Assembly: GCA_000433735.1 (NCBI GenBank)
Contig: HF998354.1
Coordinates: 10,878 to 42,051 of the forward strand
Origin: Clostridium sp. CAG:167
GTDB lineage: Bacteria; Bacillota; Clostridia; Lachnospirales; Lachnospiraceae
Reading direction: 5' to 3'
Length of the DNA stretch: 31,174 nt
The position numbers and the translations under genes were made by a program. This document shows positions 16,974 through 25,553 of the stretch, one piece after another; position 1 is the first letter of the stretch; each line of letters starts with the position of its first letter. Under the pieces are notes generated by a model. The model was not told the origin of the DNA and did not search any database. It saw nothing but the letters and a program-made list of their open reading frames with translations.

Positions 16974-17240
16974 ATGATGACAACAGAAAAGAAAAAAGAA
17001 ATCATTGCTGCATACGGAAGAACTCCTAATGACACAGGTTCACCAGAAGTTCAGGTTGCTCTTTTGACAGAGAGAATCAACACTCTGACAGAGCATTTGA
17101 AAGAGAATAAGAAAGATCATCATTCTCGTAGAGGCATGTACAAAATGATCGGTAAGAGAAGAGGTCTTCTTGACTACCTCAAGAAAACAGACCTTGAAGG
17201 TTATCGTGCGTTGATCGAAAAATTAGGACTGCGCAGATAA
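16974..17240 (+). CDS. rpsO: 30S ribosomal protein S15
   Basis: S15 binds the central domain of 16S rRNA early in small-subunit assembly. The 88-residue protein has the family core: DTGSPEVQVALLTERI (about residues 20-35), the HHSRRG segment at 47-52 that contacts rRNA, and the C-terminal RRGLLDYL region. Two tandem ATG codons (16974 and 16977) follow GGAGG at 16959-16963; the first has the better 10-bp spacing. It has its own promoter, a structured leader and a terminator. The nearness of pnp reproduces the widespread rpsO-pnp order, here interrupted by a Nudix gene. Confidence 0.98.
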   Translation: MMTTEKKKEIIAAYGRTPNDTGSPEVQVALLTERINTLTEHLKENKKDHHSRRGMYKMIGKRRGLLDYLKKTDLEGYRALIEKLGLRR

Positions 17241-17249
17241 TTATAAATA

Positions 17250-17286
17250 AAGTGCTTTCGTATGCAAATATGGAAGCACTTTTATT
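17250..17286 (+). terminator. terminator after rpsO
   Basis: A 10-bp stem (AAGTGCTTTC with GGAAGCACTT, one G-T pair) around a 12-nt loop is followed by TTTATTG. The weak U-tract suggests incomplete termination, which would let the Nudix gene downstream be read. Confidence 0.75.
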
Positions 17287-17311
17287 GTTTAAGAAGGAGA
17301 AAACTAACAAC

Positions 17312-17779
17312 ATGAAGAGAAATAGAAGTCAGGCAATCGTATGCCGTCAGGACGGAAAGATTCTTTTGGTAAAACACAAATTATTTGGGAGAGTTTTTTT
17401 TACACTGCCTGGTGGAGGAATTGAAGATGGTGAAACTCCGGCAGAAGCTGCACTGCGAGAATTAAAAGAAGAGGCCTGTGTAGAGGGAAAAATCCTGCGT
17501 CCGCTGACAGTAGAATACAAATCAGATATGATGAGCCGTATCTTTAATTTCCAGATAGAAATACCCGAGACAGCCACCCCCAGTCCGGGAACCGATCCGG
17601 AACTGTCACCTGACGAGCAGTCTATCTTAGATGTAGCCTGGCTGAGTCTAAATGAAATTCCTGAACGGGACCGTGCCTATTTATTTGCTGCAGGACTGAT
17701 GCGGATCCCTTACTTTCATGATGAAGTCTTGAAATGGGGAGACAATATTATCAGCTATCCGGCACAAGATAATGAATAA
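17312..17779 (+). CDS. Nudix hydrolase
   Basis: This 155-residue protein should hydrolyse a nucleoside diphosphate linked to another moiety; the substrate is unknown. The Nudix box is at about residues 32-54: GGIEDGE, then TPAEAALREL and KEEACV. It keeps the metal-binding REL.EE glutamates, while the usual final glycine is cysteine. The ATG at 17312 has AAGGAG 11-12 bp upstream and begins MKRNRSQAIV. A longer reading from 17252 would start inside the rpsO terminator and is rejected. No promoter is visible between the terminator and the start, so the gene probably depends on readthrough from rpsO. It stands between rpsO and pnp, which are often adjacent. Confidence 0.9.
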   Translation: MKRNRSQAIVCRQDGKILLVKHKLFGRVFFTLPGGGIEDGETPAEAALRELKEEACVEGKILRPLTVEYKSDMMSRIFNFQIEIPETATPSPGTDPELSPDEQSILDVAWLSLNEIPERDRAYLFAAGLMRIPYFHDEVLKWGDNIISYPAQDNE

Positions 17780-17784
17780 TAAAT

Positions 17785-17813
17785 TTGCAATTTATTAATT
17801 GTTAAGGTATAAT
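17785..17813 (+). promoter_or_regulatory. sigma-A promoter of pnp
   Basis: TTGCAA (17785-17790) and TATAAT (17808-17813) are separated by 17 bp. Transcription would start near 17820 and give a leader of about 130 nt containing a long hairpin. Confidence 0.82.
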
Positions 17814-17833
17814 AAAATAGTTATGTAATACAT

Positions 17834-17908
17834 GGAGATTTAACCGAGACTTCTGAAAAGGATACTGGTTCCTATACAAGTACCTTTTTCAGATGTTTCG
17901 GAATCTCC
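17834..17908 (+). promoter_or_regulatory. long leader hairpin of pnp
   Basis: A roughly 75-nt imperfect hairpin has GGAGATT paired with AATCTCC at the base, then CCGA with TCGG, AC with GT, and CTGAAAA-rich with TTTTTCAG near the top. A T7 run (17915-17921) follows six bases later, so it could also act as a weak terminator. PNPase represses its own mRNA through a leader stem in enterobacteria; a similar role here is inferred. Confidence 0.65.
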
Positions 17909-17951
17909 CAAAAGTTTTTTTACATAAAAATCAATCATAAGGAGAGTAACT

Positions 17952-20045
17952 ATGTATAAAACATTTAGTATGGAGCTTGCCGGCAGAACTTTATCGGTAG
18001 ATATCGGCCGTGTGGCAGCTCAGGCAAATGGCGCTGCCTTTATGCGCTATGGTAACACTGTTGTACTTTCAACTGCAACCGCTTCCGAGAAGCCGAGAGA
18101 GGGCATTGACTTTTTCCCTTTAAGCGTTGAATATCACGAAAAAATGTACTCTGTAGGCCGTATTCCGGGAGGATTTACAAGAAGAGAAGGGAAACCGACC
18201 GACAACTCTATTTTGACTTGTCGTGTAATTGACCGTCCTATGAGACCTCTTTTTCCAAAAGATTACCGTAATGATGTAACACTTGAAAATGTTGTAATGG
18301 ATGTAGATCAGGATTGTGCACCGGAATTGGTTGCTATGCTTGGTTCTGCTCTGGCTACTTGTATTTCTGATATTCCATTTGACGGCCCTACAGCAGCTAC
18401 ACAGGTAGGTCTGGTAGATGGTGAGTTAGTATACAACCCGACCAGCGAACAGCGCAAAGTTTCTGATCTTTCTCTTACCGTAGCATCTACTCGTGACAAG
18501 GTAATCATGATCGAGGCCGGAGCCAATGAAGTTGCAGAAGAAACAATGATCGAAGCTATTTACGGTGCTCATGCACTGAACGGACAGATTATTGAGTTCT
18601 TTGACAAAATTGTAGCAGAGTGCGGTAAAGAAAAACATGAGTATGAGCATTTTGATACACCGGAAGATCTCTGGAACGACATGGTATCTTTCATCACACC
18701 GGAAGCCATGGAAGAGGCTGTTTTCACGGATGTAAAACAGGTTCGTGAAGAGAATATCCGAAAGATTAAAGACCAGTTGGAAGAAAGATATGCAGAAGAA
18801 CATGAAGACTGGATTCCACTGATTGATGAAGCAGTTTATAAATTCCAGAAAAAGACTGTTAGAAAAATGATCTTAAAAGACCAGAAGAGACCGGACGGAC
18901 GCCAGATCAAACAGATTCGTCCGCTTCATGCGGAAGTAGATGTACTGCCTACCGTACATGGATCAGGTTTGTTCTCCCGTGGACAGACACAGGTATTGAA
19001 CATTACTACCTTAGCTCCTCTTTCTGAGAAGCAGAAACTGGATGGCCTGGATGAAAATAAGACAAGCAAGCGCTACATCCACCACTACAATTTCCCATCA
19101 TGGTCTGTCGGTGAAACAAGACCATCCCGTGGTCCTGGACGCCGTGAAATCGGACATGGTGCTCTGGCTGAGCGTGCACTGCTCCCTGTCATTCCATCAG
19201 AAGAAGAATTCCCATACACCATCCGTACCGTCTCTGAGATTCTTGAGTCCAATGGATCTACTTCTCAGGGAAGTATCTGTGCATCTACTTTATCTCTGAT
19301 GGCAGCCGGTGTACCGATCAAAGCTCCTGTAGCCGGTATTTCTGTAGGTCTTGTAACCGGAGAGACAGATGATGATTACTTGATCCTTACCGATATCCAG
19401 GGTCTGGAAGATTTCTTTGGTGATATGGACTTTAAGGTAGCAGGTACTCACAAGGGAATCACTGCGATCCAGATGGATATTAAGATCCACGGCCTTACAA
19501 GAGAGATCGTAGAGCAGGCAATTTACAGAACCAAAGAAGCTCGCGAGTATATCTTAGATGAGGTAATGCTCAAGGCAATTGATAAACCAAGAGAAGAAGT
19601 AAGCGAGTACGCACCAAAGATCCGCCAGATCATGATCGATCCGGCCAAGATCGGTGATGTAGTGGGCCAGCGCGGCAAGACCATCAATGCGTTGATCGAA
19701 CGTACCGGCGTTAAGATTGATATTACAGATGATGGGGCCGTTTCTGTATGTGGTACCGATAAGGCGGCTATGGACGAAGCTATCCGTCTGATCCAGATTA
19801 TTGCTACTGATTTTGAGAAAGGACAAATTCTTGAGGGAATAGTTGTCAGCATTAAAGATTTTGGTGCTTTCATCGAATTTGCACCGGGAAAAGAGGGCAT
19901 GGTTCATATTTCAAATATTGCCAACCGCCGCATCAATCATGTAGAAGATGAACTGACTCTGGGTGACAAGGTCAAAGTTATCTGCCTTGGCAAGGACAAG
20001 ATGGGCAGAATCAGTTTCAGCATCAAAGATGTACCGGAAGAATAA
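17952..20045 (+). CDS. pnp: polyribonucleotide nucleotidyltransferase (PNPase)
   Basis: PNPase degrades RNA 3' to 5' with phosphate and can add tails; it acts in mRNA turnover as a trimer. The 697-residue chain has the full domain order: a first RNase PH domain, an alpha-helical linker, a second RNase PH domain beginning near KRPDGRQIKQIRPL (about residue 314), a KH domain (about 550-615, GDVVGQRGKTINALIE) and an S1 domain (about 620-692, GIVVSIKDFGAFIEF). FTRREGKP lies in the first core. GGAGAG is about 6 bp before the ATG. It has its own promoter and leader hairpin, and a 3' hairpin follows the stop. Confidence 0.98.
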   Translation: MYKTFSMELAGRTLSVDIGRVAAQANGAAFMRYGNTVVLSTATASEKPREGIDFFPLSVEYHEKMYSVGRIPGGFTRREGKPTDNSILTCRVIDRPMRPLFPKDYRNDVTLENVVMDVDQDCAPELVAMLGSALATCISDIPFDGPTAATQVGLVDGELVYNPTSEQRKVSDLSLTVASTRDKVIMIEAGANEVAEETMIEAIYGAHALNGQIIEFFDKIVAECGKEKHEYEHFDTPEDLWNDMVSFITPEAMEEAVFTDVKQVREENIRKIKDQLEERYAEEHEDWIPLIDEAVYKFQKKTVRKMILKDQKRPDGRQIKQIRPLHAEVDVLPTVHGSGLFSRGQTQVLNITTLAPLSEKQKLDGLDENKTSKRYIHHYNFPSWSVGETRPSRGPGRREIGHGALAERALLPVIPSEEEFPYTIRTVSEILESNGSTSQGSICASTLSLMAAGVPIKAPVAGISVGLVTGETDDDYLILTDIQGLEDFFGDMDFKVAGTHKGITAIQMDIKIHGLTREIVEQAIYRTKEAREYILDEVMLKAIDKPREEVSEYAPKIRQIMIDPAKIGDVVGQRGKTINALIERTGVKIDITDDGAVSVCGTDKAAMDEAIRLIQIIATDFEKGQILEGIVVSIKDFGAFIEFAPGKEGMVHISNIANRRINHVEDELTLGDKVKVICLGKDKMGRISFSIKDVPEE

Positions 20046-20050
20046 TATTT

Positions 20051-20084
20051 ATGCGGTATTTTCCCCAGTGGGAAAATACTGCAT
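20051..20084 (+). repeat. stable hairpin downstream of pnp
   Basis: A 15-bp stem (20051-20065 with 20070-20084, one G-T pair) is closed by a CAGT loop. No U-tract follows, so it is not a standard intrinsic terminator. It may protect the pnp mRNA 3' end from exonucleases or be a processing site. The diguanylate cyclase gene starts 34 bp later. Confidence 0.7.
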
Positions 20085-20118
20085 CTAGTAAAAGTTAAAA
20101 GGAGAGAGAAGGGACAAT

Positions 20119-21471
20119 ATGGAAAAGAATAAAAAGGGCATACGAATTTCACTTGTAACCATTATTATGTCTGCATTTGTTATTATCATGTGCGGTATTA
20201 TGCTTTATTCCAATATTTTGCTGAGCGGCCAGTTTAATGCATTGGTGACTTCGGATCAGGAATACAAACAGTGCCAGTACAAAGCAAAGCAGATGCAGGA
20301 ATCTGTAAACACATTGGATAACTGTCTGCAACAGCTTGTCCAGAGTGGCAATGCTACATATATTCAGAATTATGTGACAGAAGTAGAGTCACAGCGTCGC
20401 GAAAATCTGGTAAAAGATATTGATACCACAACAGAGGAAAAATATCTGAAAAAAGCGGCAGATGCCTCCATTGCATTAAAAAGCACAGATTACCACATTA
20501 TTAGACTGGTAGTAAAGGCAAAAGACATTACTGACAGTGTCGTACCGGAGGAAATCCGTCAGATGGCACTTTCTACCCAGGAACAGAGCATGAAATCCGA
20601 GCAGCTGATTGCTCTGGCCCGAAGCATTCTATACAGTAATGATTACCAGAACAAAAAGACTCGTATCAACTCTGATATCAATGAGTACTTAAACCGCGTG
20701 TTAAATCGTGAAAATGCCAAACTGGAAGCCAATGAGAATGACCTGAAAATGGGCATTGTAAGACAGCAGGCTTTTTGTATCGTAATGATTGTTGGTATGG
20801 TATTTATCGCATTTATGCTCTACAAACTGGTCATTACCGTTTTGAGACATTATGTTCGTCAGATCATCTCAACGAAGACACTGAAGCCGGAAGGTGTATA
20901 TGAACTGCGATATCTGGCCGATGCTTACAATGAGAAATTTGAAAAGATCGAGCAGAAAGAGCAGACGTTGATCCGCCGTGCTGATTACGATTCTTTGACC
21001 AACATCTACAACCGTGGTGCGTTTGAAGGCCTGGTAAACGATAAGTTGAAAGAGATCAACGACAACACCAGTGCTTTTGTATTGTTGGATGTAGATAATT
21101 TTAAAGTCATCAATGACACCTTTGGTCACGAAATGGGTGATAAGATCCTCAGCCTGATCTCCTTTACGCTGCAGGAAAGTTTTGGAGAACATGATATTCT
21201 TGGCCGTGTCGGTGGTGATGAGTTTGGTGTATTTATTCCAAGTATTCCGGAAGAAGATCTTTCCTATGTAAAAGAAAGAGTGGAAAACATTAACCGCCAG
21301 ATGAGTTCACCTAATGCTTCTTTCCCTGCGATTACATTCAGCGTAGGAATTTCTTTGAACTTCCAGGGAGATACATTCAAAGACGCCTATGGCCGTGCCG
21401 ATGATGCTTTGTTCTATGTTAAGTCTCATGGCCGGTGTGGATGCCGTATTTACGGAAGTAATAATGCCTGA
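20119..21471 (+). CDS. membrane-bound diguanylate cyclase (GGDEF)
   Basis: This 450-residue protein should make cyclic di-GMP from two GTP. One transmembrane helix (about 11-33) and a second (about 218-241) flank an extracytoplasmic, mostly helical sensor region of about 185 residues without a named domain. A short linker leads to the GGDEF domain (about 288-446) with DYDSLTNIYNRGAFE, the metal-binding D325 in LLDVDNFKVIND, and an intact GGDEF signature at 365-369. The inhibitory I-site RxxD, normally five residues before the signature, reads GEHD, so product feedback is probably absent. No promoter was seen directly upstream; it may be read through from pnp. A terminator follows. Confidence 0.93.
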   Translation: MEKNKKGIRISLVTIIMSAFVIIMCGIMLYSNILLSGQFNALVTSDQEYKQCQYKAKQMQESVNTLDNCLQQLVQSGNATYIQNYVTEVESQRRENLVKDIDTTTEEKYLKKAADASIALKSTDYHIIRLVVKAKDITDSVVPEEIRQMALSTQEQSMKSEQLIALARSILYSNDYQNKKTRINSDINEYLNRVLNRENAKLEANENDLKMGIVRQQAFCIVMIVGMVFIAFMLYKLVITVLRHYVRQIISTKTLKPEGVYELRYLADAYNEKFEKIEQKEQTLIRRADYDSLTNIYNRGAFEGLVNDKLKEINDNTSAFVLLDVDNFKVINDTFGHEMGDKILSLISFTLQESFGEHDILGRVGGDEFGVFIPSIPEEDLSYVKERVENINRQMSSPNASFPAITFSVGISLNFQGDTFKDAYGRADDALFYVKSHGRCGCRIYGSNNA

Positions 21472-21479
21472 ACCACAAA

Positions 21480-21507
21480 TTGAATAAATCATGATTTATA
21501 TGATAAT
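21480..21507 (+). promoter_or_regulatory. candidate promoter of tepA
   Basis: TTGAAT (21480-21485) and GATAAT (21502-21507) are separated by 16 bp. Transcription would start near 21514, inside the left arm of the terminator hairpin, and so produce mRNA in which the tepA ribosome binding site is not trapped. Confidence 0.45.
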
Positions 21508-21542
21508 ACTCCTTATTATAAAAATAGTAAGGAGTATTTTTT
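21505..21542 (+). terminator. terminator overlapping the tepA ribosome binding site
   Basis: An 11-bp perfect stem (21505-21515 with 21528-21538) is followed by a T6 run (21537-21542). The right arm contains AAGGAG (21529-21534), which is the ribosome binding site of tepA, whose ATG is at 21544. Confidence 0.85.
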
Positions 21543-21543
21543 A

Positions 21544-22170
21544 ATGGAACCATGTGGAGTAGAACCAAACGGTTATTTTATAAAAGACGGGGTGGCTGTC
21601 ATCATGATCATCGGGGAAATAGAAGGGCATGAAAATACAGGTGATTCTATCAAGACAACACGGTATGATCATTTGATCCCTTTAATGGTAAATTTGTCTA
21701 TGGATCCGCAGATCCGTGGATTTTTATTCTTGATCCATACTATTGGCGGTGATGTGTCCTGTGGACTGGCTCTGGCTGAAACAATGGCATCTCTCCGCCA
21801 GCCCTGCGTGTCACTTGTAATGGGAGACAGTCATTCCATCGGTGTCCCTCTGGCGGTAGCGGTAGATTATTCTTTTATTGTGCCATCCGCCACCGTCTTG
21901 CTGCATCCGGTCCGTATGGCAGGTACCATTCTTGCTTCCTCCCAGACTGCCTGTCAGTTTGAGCAGATCCAGAACAGAATTCTCTCCTTCATCGAAACTC
22001 ATACCAATGCTTCCCGTGATTCCCTGAAAAAAATGATGAATGAAACAACTATGATCCCAAAGGATCTGGGAACCATTCTGGTAGGCGAAGAAGCAGTAAA
22101 AAAAGGCTTAATCTGTGCTACTGGCAGCCTTTGGGATGCCATTGACAAATTAACGGAAATGCTAGTATAA
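21544..22170 (+). CDS. tepA: ClpP-class serine protease, TepA family
   Basis: TepA proteins are ClpP/SppA-like serine proteases; in Bacillus subtilis tepA lies directly before spoIIIE, as here. The 208-residue chain has the family core: HTIGGDVSCGLALAE (the oxyanion region, about 65-79), MGDSHSIGVP with the likely catalytic Ser98, and LLHPVRM with His121. No signal peptide is visible, so it is probably cytoplasmic. A role linked to secretion or to signal peptide degradation has been proposed for TepA in Bacillus, but the physiological substrate here is unknown. Its ribosome binding site lies in the 3' arm of a terminator, 9 bp before the ATG. The end of the gene contains a consensus promoter for ftsK. 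Confidence 0.85.
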   Translation: MEPCGVEPNGYFIKDGVAVIMIIGEIEGHENTGDSIKTTRYDHLIPLMVNLSMDPQIRGFLFLIHTIGGDVSCGLALAETMASLRQPCVSLVMGDSHSIGVPLAVAVDYSFIVPSATVLLHPVRMAGTILASSQTACQFEQIQNRILSFIETHTNASRDSLKKMMNETTMIPKDLGTILVGEEAVKKGLICATGSLWDAIDKLTEMLV

Positions 22171-22171
22171 T
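22142..22171 (+). promoter_or_regulatory. consensus sigma-A promoter of ftsK in the 3' end of tepA
   Basis: A perfect TTGACA (22142-22147) and a perfect TATAAT (22166-22171) are separated by 18 bp. The -10 overlaps the tepA stop codon. The predicted start near 22178 lies about 27 bp before the ftsK ATG. Confidence 0.75.
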
Positions 22172-22204
22172 ATAGTTTACATTTGTGATGAAAGAGGAGT
22201 AATT

Positions 22205-24688
22205 ATGGCTGCAAGATCAAAAAAAACAACCTATAAAAACAAAGGGAAGAAAAAACAATCCAAGCAAAATCCATTAGCAAAAGATATTTTGTTATTGGGC
22301 ATTGTTGTATTTGGTATTTTGTGTCTTCTCAGCGTGTTCCATGCTTGTGGCATACTGGGAGAGTATCTGAGTGCTTTATTATTTGGACTGTTTGGAGCGT
22401 TAGCATATATTTTCCCAGTTTACATGGTAGTAGCCTGTGGATTATACATCGCAAACCCTAAAAATCAAATGCTGCGCCGAAAAATATGGCTGTCCCTGGG
22501 ATTTTACTGGAGTCTTTGCGGGGCATTCCAATGGGTTGTAAACTATGATGTATCGGAAGTATGGGATATTTACAGTGTGTGTGCAGCCACTCAGGGCGGC
22601 GGTGGCTTTATGGGCGGCCTTTTGTCTTTTGAACTGGCAAAAGGAATCGGTCGAGCCGGTTCAGCTATCATTATTCTGGCAGCACTTTTATTGTTTACCA
22701 TGCTGATTTCCGGAAAACAGATTCTGTCTGCCCTGGGATCTTTATACTCTGAACAAAAAACCCATAAACAAAGAGAAAAGTTTTACGAATATGAGCCGGA
22801 GCCACCAGTCAGAAATCATGCTCAGACAATGAATACATATAAATTTGAAAAAGAAGATACGACATCCCAAGAAGGAACCTCTTCTCCCGCAAAAAAAAGG
22901 AGAACAAAGAAAAATGCCAAGATGGCAGAGGTCCTTCCTGATACGGAACCCTTTCCGGAAAAGCAGCCGGCGGCCGAAGAGAAAAAAACGGACCCGGTAC
23001 AAGATATCCATATCATAAGGGGAAATGAAACCGCTGAATCTTCCCAGCCTATTTATGAAAAAGAATTAGATGATAAGTTCGGCAGCGAGAAACCAAAACC
23101 AGCGAAAAAGGCCTCAAAAAAAGAGACCTCACCTACGGTTGAACCAAAACAGGAAAAGAAGGAAGAGAAAGCCATTCATAAGCAGTTAGATAAGGCCGCT
23201 CTTTCGGAGGTACCATATCGCTTTCCACCTCTTAGTCTTCTGAACCGGCCGGCGCACACCGGAAAGGGCATCGGCAATCAGGTATTAAAAGAGACGGCGC
23301 TGAAATTACAGTCTACCTTACAAAGTTTTGGTGTAGGTGTCCAGTTAGGTGACATCAGCCTGGGACCAAGTGTAACCCGCTATGAACTGATCCCGGATCA
23401 GGGTGTGAAGGTAAGCAAGATCACCAGTCTGGCCGATGATATTAAACTAAGCCTGGCAGCATCGGATATTCGTATTGAGGCCCCGATCCCTGGAAAATCC
23501 GCAGTTGGAATTGAGGTTCCAAACCCACAGCGGACTATGATCACTTTGAGAGAACTTCTGGAAAGCGATGAGTTCATAAAAGCAAAGTCAAAAGTGACTT
23601 TTGCCGTGGGAAAAGACATCAGTGGAAAAACTATTGTAACCGATATTGCCAAAATGCCACATCTTCTTATTGCCGGAGCTACCGGATCCGGTAAATCTGT
23701 TTTGATCAATACCCTTATTATGAGTATTATTTATAAGGCAGATCCGAATGAAGTTAAAATGATCATGGTAGATCCTAAAATGGTAGAATTAACAGCATAC
23801 GAAGATATTCCTCATCTGATGATCCCGGTCGTTAAGGATCCTAAAAAGGCGTCGGCCGCCCTCGGATGGGCAGTAGCAGAAATGACCGGACGATACCAGA
23901 AATTTGCAGAAACCGGCGTACGAGATATTTTTTCCTACAATGCCCGGATTGAAAAAGCCGGAAAAACCGACGATCCGGCCTTTCAGAAAATGCCGCAGAT
24001 CATTATTATCGTAGATGAATTTGCAGACCTTATGATGGTTGCTCCCGGTGAGGTGGAAGATGCCGTATGTCGTCTTGCCCAGTTGGCACGAGCTGCCGGT
24101 ATTCATCTGGTATTAGCTACTCAGCGACCATCTGTCAATGTTATCACAGGACTGATCAAAGCAAATATTCCATCCAGGATTGCTTTGTCTGTTTCCTCCG
24201 GCGTTGATTCCCGAACCATCATTGATTCGGTAGGAGCTGAAAAACTTTTGGGAAACGGTGATATGCTGTTTGCACCTCAGAATCTGCCAAATCCCATCCG
24301 TGTCCAGGGTGCTTTCGTGTCAGATGAAGAGCGGGATGGAGTAGTATCCTTCCTTAAAAAGAATAGTGATGGACCTTCCTATAATTCTGAAGTGACCGCC
24401 CACATAGAGTCAGCTCCGGCACCTGGGACTGCAGGCGGAAATACACCTGGCGACGGCCAGCCTGACCGGGACGAACTTTTTGTGGAAGCGGGAATGTTTA
24501 TTATTGAAAAAGATAAAGCATCCATCGGGCTGCTGCAGCGAATGTTCCGCATTGGATTTAACCGTGCTGCCCGTATTATGGATCAGCTGGCAGATGCCGG
24601 TGTGGTAAGCGGTGATGAGGGAACCAAAGCCCGCACGATCCTTATGAGCAAAGAACAATTTGAAAATTATCTGGAGGAAAATGGCTGA
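22205..24688 (+). CDS. ftsK: DNA translocase FtsK/SpoIIIE
   Basis: FtsK/SpoIIIE pumps chromosomal DNA through the closing division or sporulation septum. The 827 residues show a basic N-terminus, about four transmembrane helices (about 28-48, 57-81, 94-113, 152-170), a charged low-complexity linker rich in Lys, Glu and Pro (about 180-330), and the motor. The Walker A motif GATGSGKS is near residue 491, the Walker B motif IIIIVDEFADL near 599, and LARAAGIHLVLATQRPS follows. The C-terminal gamma winged helix (about 755-827) reads polarity signals in DNA. The stop overlaps the next start as ATGA. Whether it serves division, sporulation or both cannot be decided from sequence. Confidence 0.96.
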   Translation: MAARSKKTTYKNKGKKKQSKQNPLAKDILLLGIVVFGILCLLSVFHACGILGEYLSALLFGLFGALAYIFPVYMVVACGLYIANPKNQMLRRKIWLSLGFYWSLCGAFQWVVNYDVSEVWDIYSVCAATQGGGGFMGGLLSFELAKGIGRAGSAIIILAALLLFTMLISGKQILSALGSLYSEQKTHKQREKFYEYEPEPPVRNHAQTMNTYKFEKEDTTSQEGTSSPAKKRRTKKNAKMAEVLPDTEPFPEKQPAAEEKKTDPVQDIHIIRGNETAESSQPIYEKELDDKFGSEKPKPAKKASKKETSPTVEPKQEKKEEKAIHKQLDKAALSEVPYRFPPLSLLNRPAHTGKGIGNQVLKETALKLQSTLQSFGVGVQLGDISLGPSVTRYELIPDQGVKVSKITSLADDIKLSLAASDIRIEAPIPGKSAVGIEVPNPQRTMITLRELLESDEFIKAKSKVTFAVGKDISGKTIVTDIAKMPHLLIAGATGSGKSVLINTLIMSIIYKADPNEVKMIMVDPKMVELTAYEDIPHLMIPVVKDPKKASAALGWAVAEMTGRYQKFAETGVRDIFSYNARIEKAGKTDDPAFQKMPQIIIIVDEFADLMMVAPGEVEDAVCRLAQLARAAGIHLVLATQRPSVNVITGLIKANIPSRIALSVSSGVDSRTIIDSVGAEKLLGNGDMLFAPQNLPNPIRVQGAFVSDEERDGVVSFLKKNSDGPSYNSEVTAHIESAPAPGTAGGNTPGDGQPDRDELFVEAGMFIIEKDKASIGLLQRMFRIGFNRAARIMDQLADAGVVSGDEGTKARTILMSKEQFENYLEENG

Positions 24689-25548
24689 TGACAGGATGGC
24701 TGATAACCAACGGTTTTTTAAGAACCAAAAAATTTCAGGAACTGACGGATTTATTTATGCTGTCAGCATCCACGCATGGGATAAAACTGAAGGAGATTCC
24801 AAACACCAAGCTTCTTCCCGGCACCCCGGTAAGAACAAAACCGGATTTTGTGATTTTCTGGGACAAGGATATATTACTTGCCAGATATCTGGAAGATCTG
24901 AACATTCCTGTGTTTAATTCTTCTCAGTTTATCCGCATCTGTGATGACAAACGAAAAACCTTCCTTGCGCTCGCCAAAGAAGGGCTTCCTGTTCCTAAAA
25001 CCATTCTGGCCCCTATGACTTATGACAAAACTTCCTTTACAAATCTGTCTTTTGTAGAATCTATCCTGGAACAGTTGTCCTTTCCGTTTATACTGAAAGA
25101 AGGATATGGTTCTTTTGGACAACAGGTTTATATGATTCGTTCTTATGAGGACCTTATGGATCAGATTAATAAAATAACAACTACAGAAATATTGTTTCAG
25201 GAATACATCCAGTCCAGTTACGGAAGAGATCTGAGACTCCAGGTAGTAGGTCAGGAAGTAGTCAGCTGTATGAAACGGATTTCTGATACCGATTTTCGCG
25301 CCAATATTTCATCCGGCGGCCGAATGGAACAATATGTACCTACCACAGAGCAGTGTGAACTGGCCCTTCGGGCGGTTCAGGCGCTGGAGGGTGATTTTGC
25401 CGGTGTGGATCTCTTGTTTGGCAATGATGAGAAACCTGTGATCTGTGAAATAAATTCCAATGCACATTTTAAAAACTTGCTGGACTGTACCCATATCAAT
25501 ACCGCAGATAAAATACTGGAATATATTTTAAAAAAGATAGAGAGGTAA
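24688..25548 (+). CDS. RimK-like ATP-grasp ligase, first of a tandem pair
   Basis: This 286-residue ATP-grasp protein resembles RimK/LysX-type carboxylate-amine ligases, which activate a carboxylate as acyl phosphate and join it to an amine. An N-terminal pre-ATP-grasp domain (about 1-85) is followed by the nucleotide loop FILKEGYGSFGQQVY (134-148), the hinge FQEYIQ, and the RimK pattern DLR.QVVG.EVV, RANISSGG (204-211), AGVDLL and EINSN (254-258). The metal-binding ExN is intact. It overlaps the ftsK stop by one base and is followed after 5 bp by a related ligase. Neither a substrate peptide nor a pathway gene is nearby, so the substrate cannot be named. Confidence 0.85.
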   Translation: MTGWLITNGFLRTKKFQELTDLFMLSASTHGIKLKEIPNTKLLPGTPVRTKPDFVIFWDKDILLARYLEDLNIPVFNSSQFIRICDDKRKTFLALAKEGLPVPKTILAPMTYDKTSFTNLSFVESILEQLSFPFILKEGYGSFGQQVYMIRSYEDLMDQINKITTTEILFQEYIQSSYGRDLRLQVVGQEVVSCMKRISDTDFRANISSGGRMEQYVPTTEQCELALRAVQALEGDFAGVDLLFGNDEKPVICEINSNAHFKNLLDCTHINTADKILEYILKKIER

Positions 25549-25553
25549 ATAGC

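Noticed and set aside
20051..20084. The hairpin after pnp as an intrinsic terminator
   Set aside because: The stem is strong, but the following bases are CTAGTAAAAG without a U-tract.
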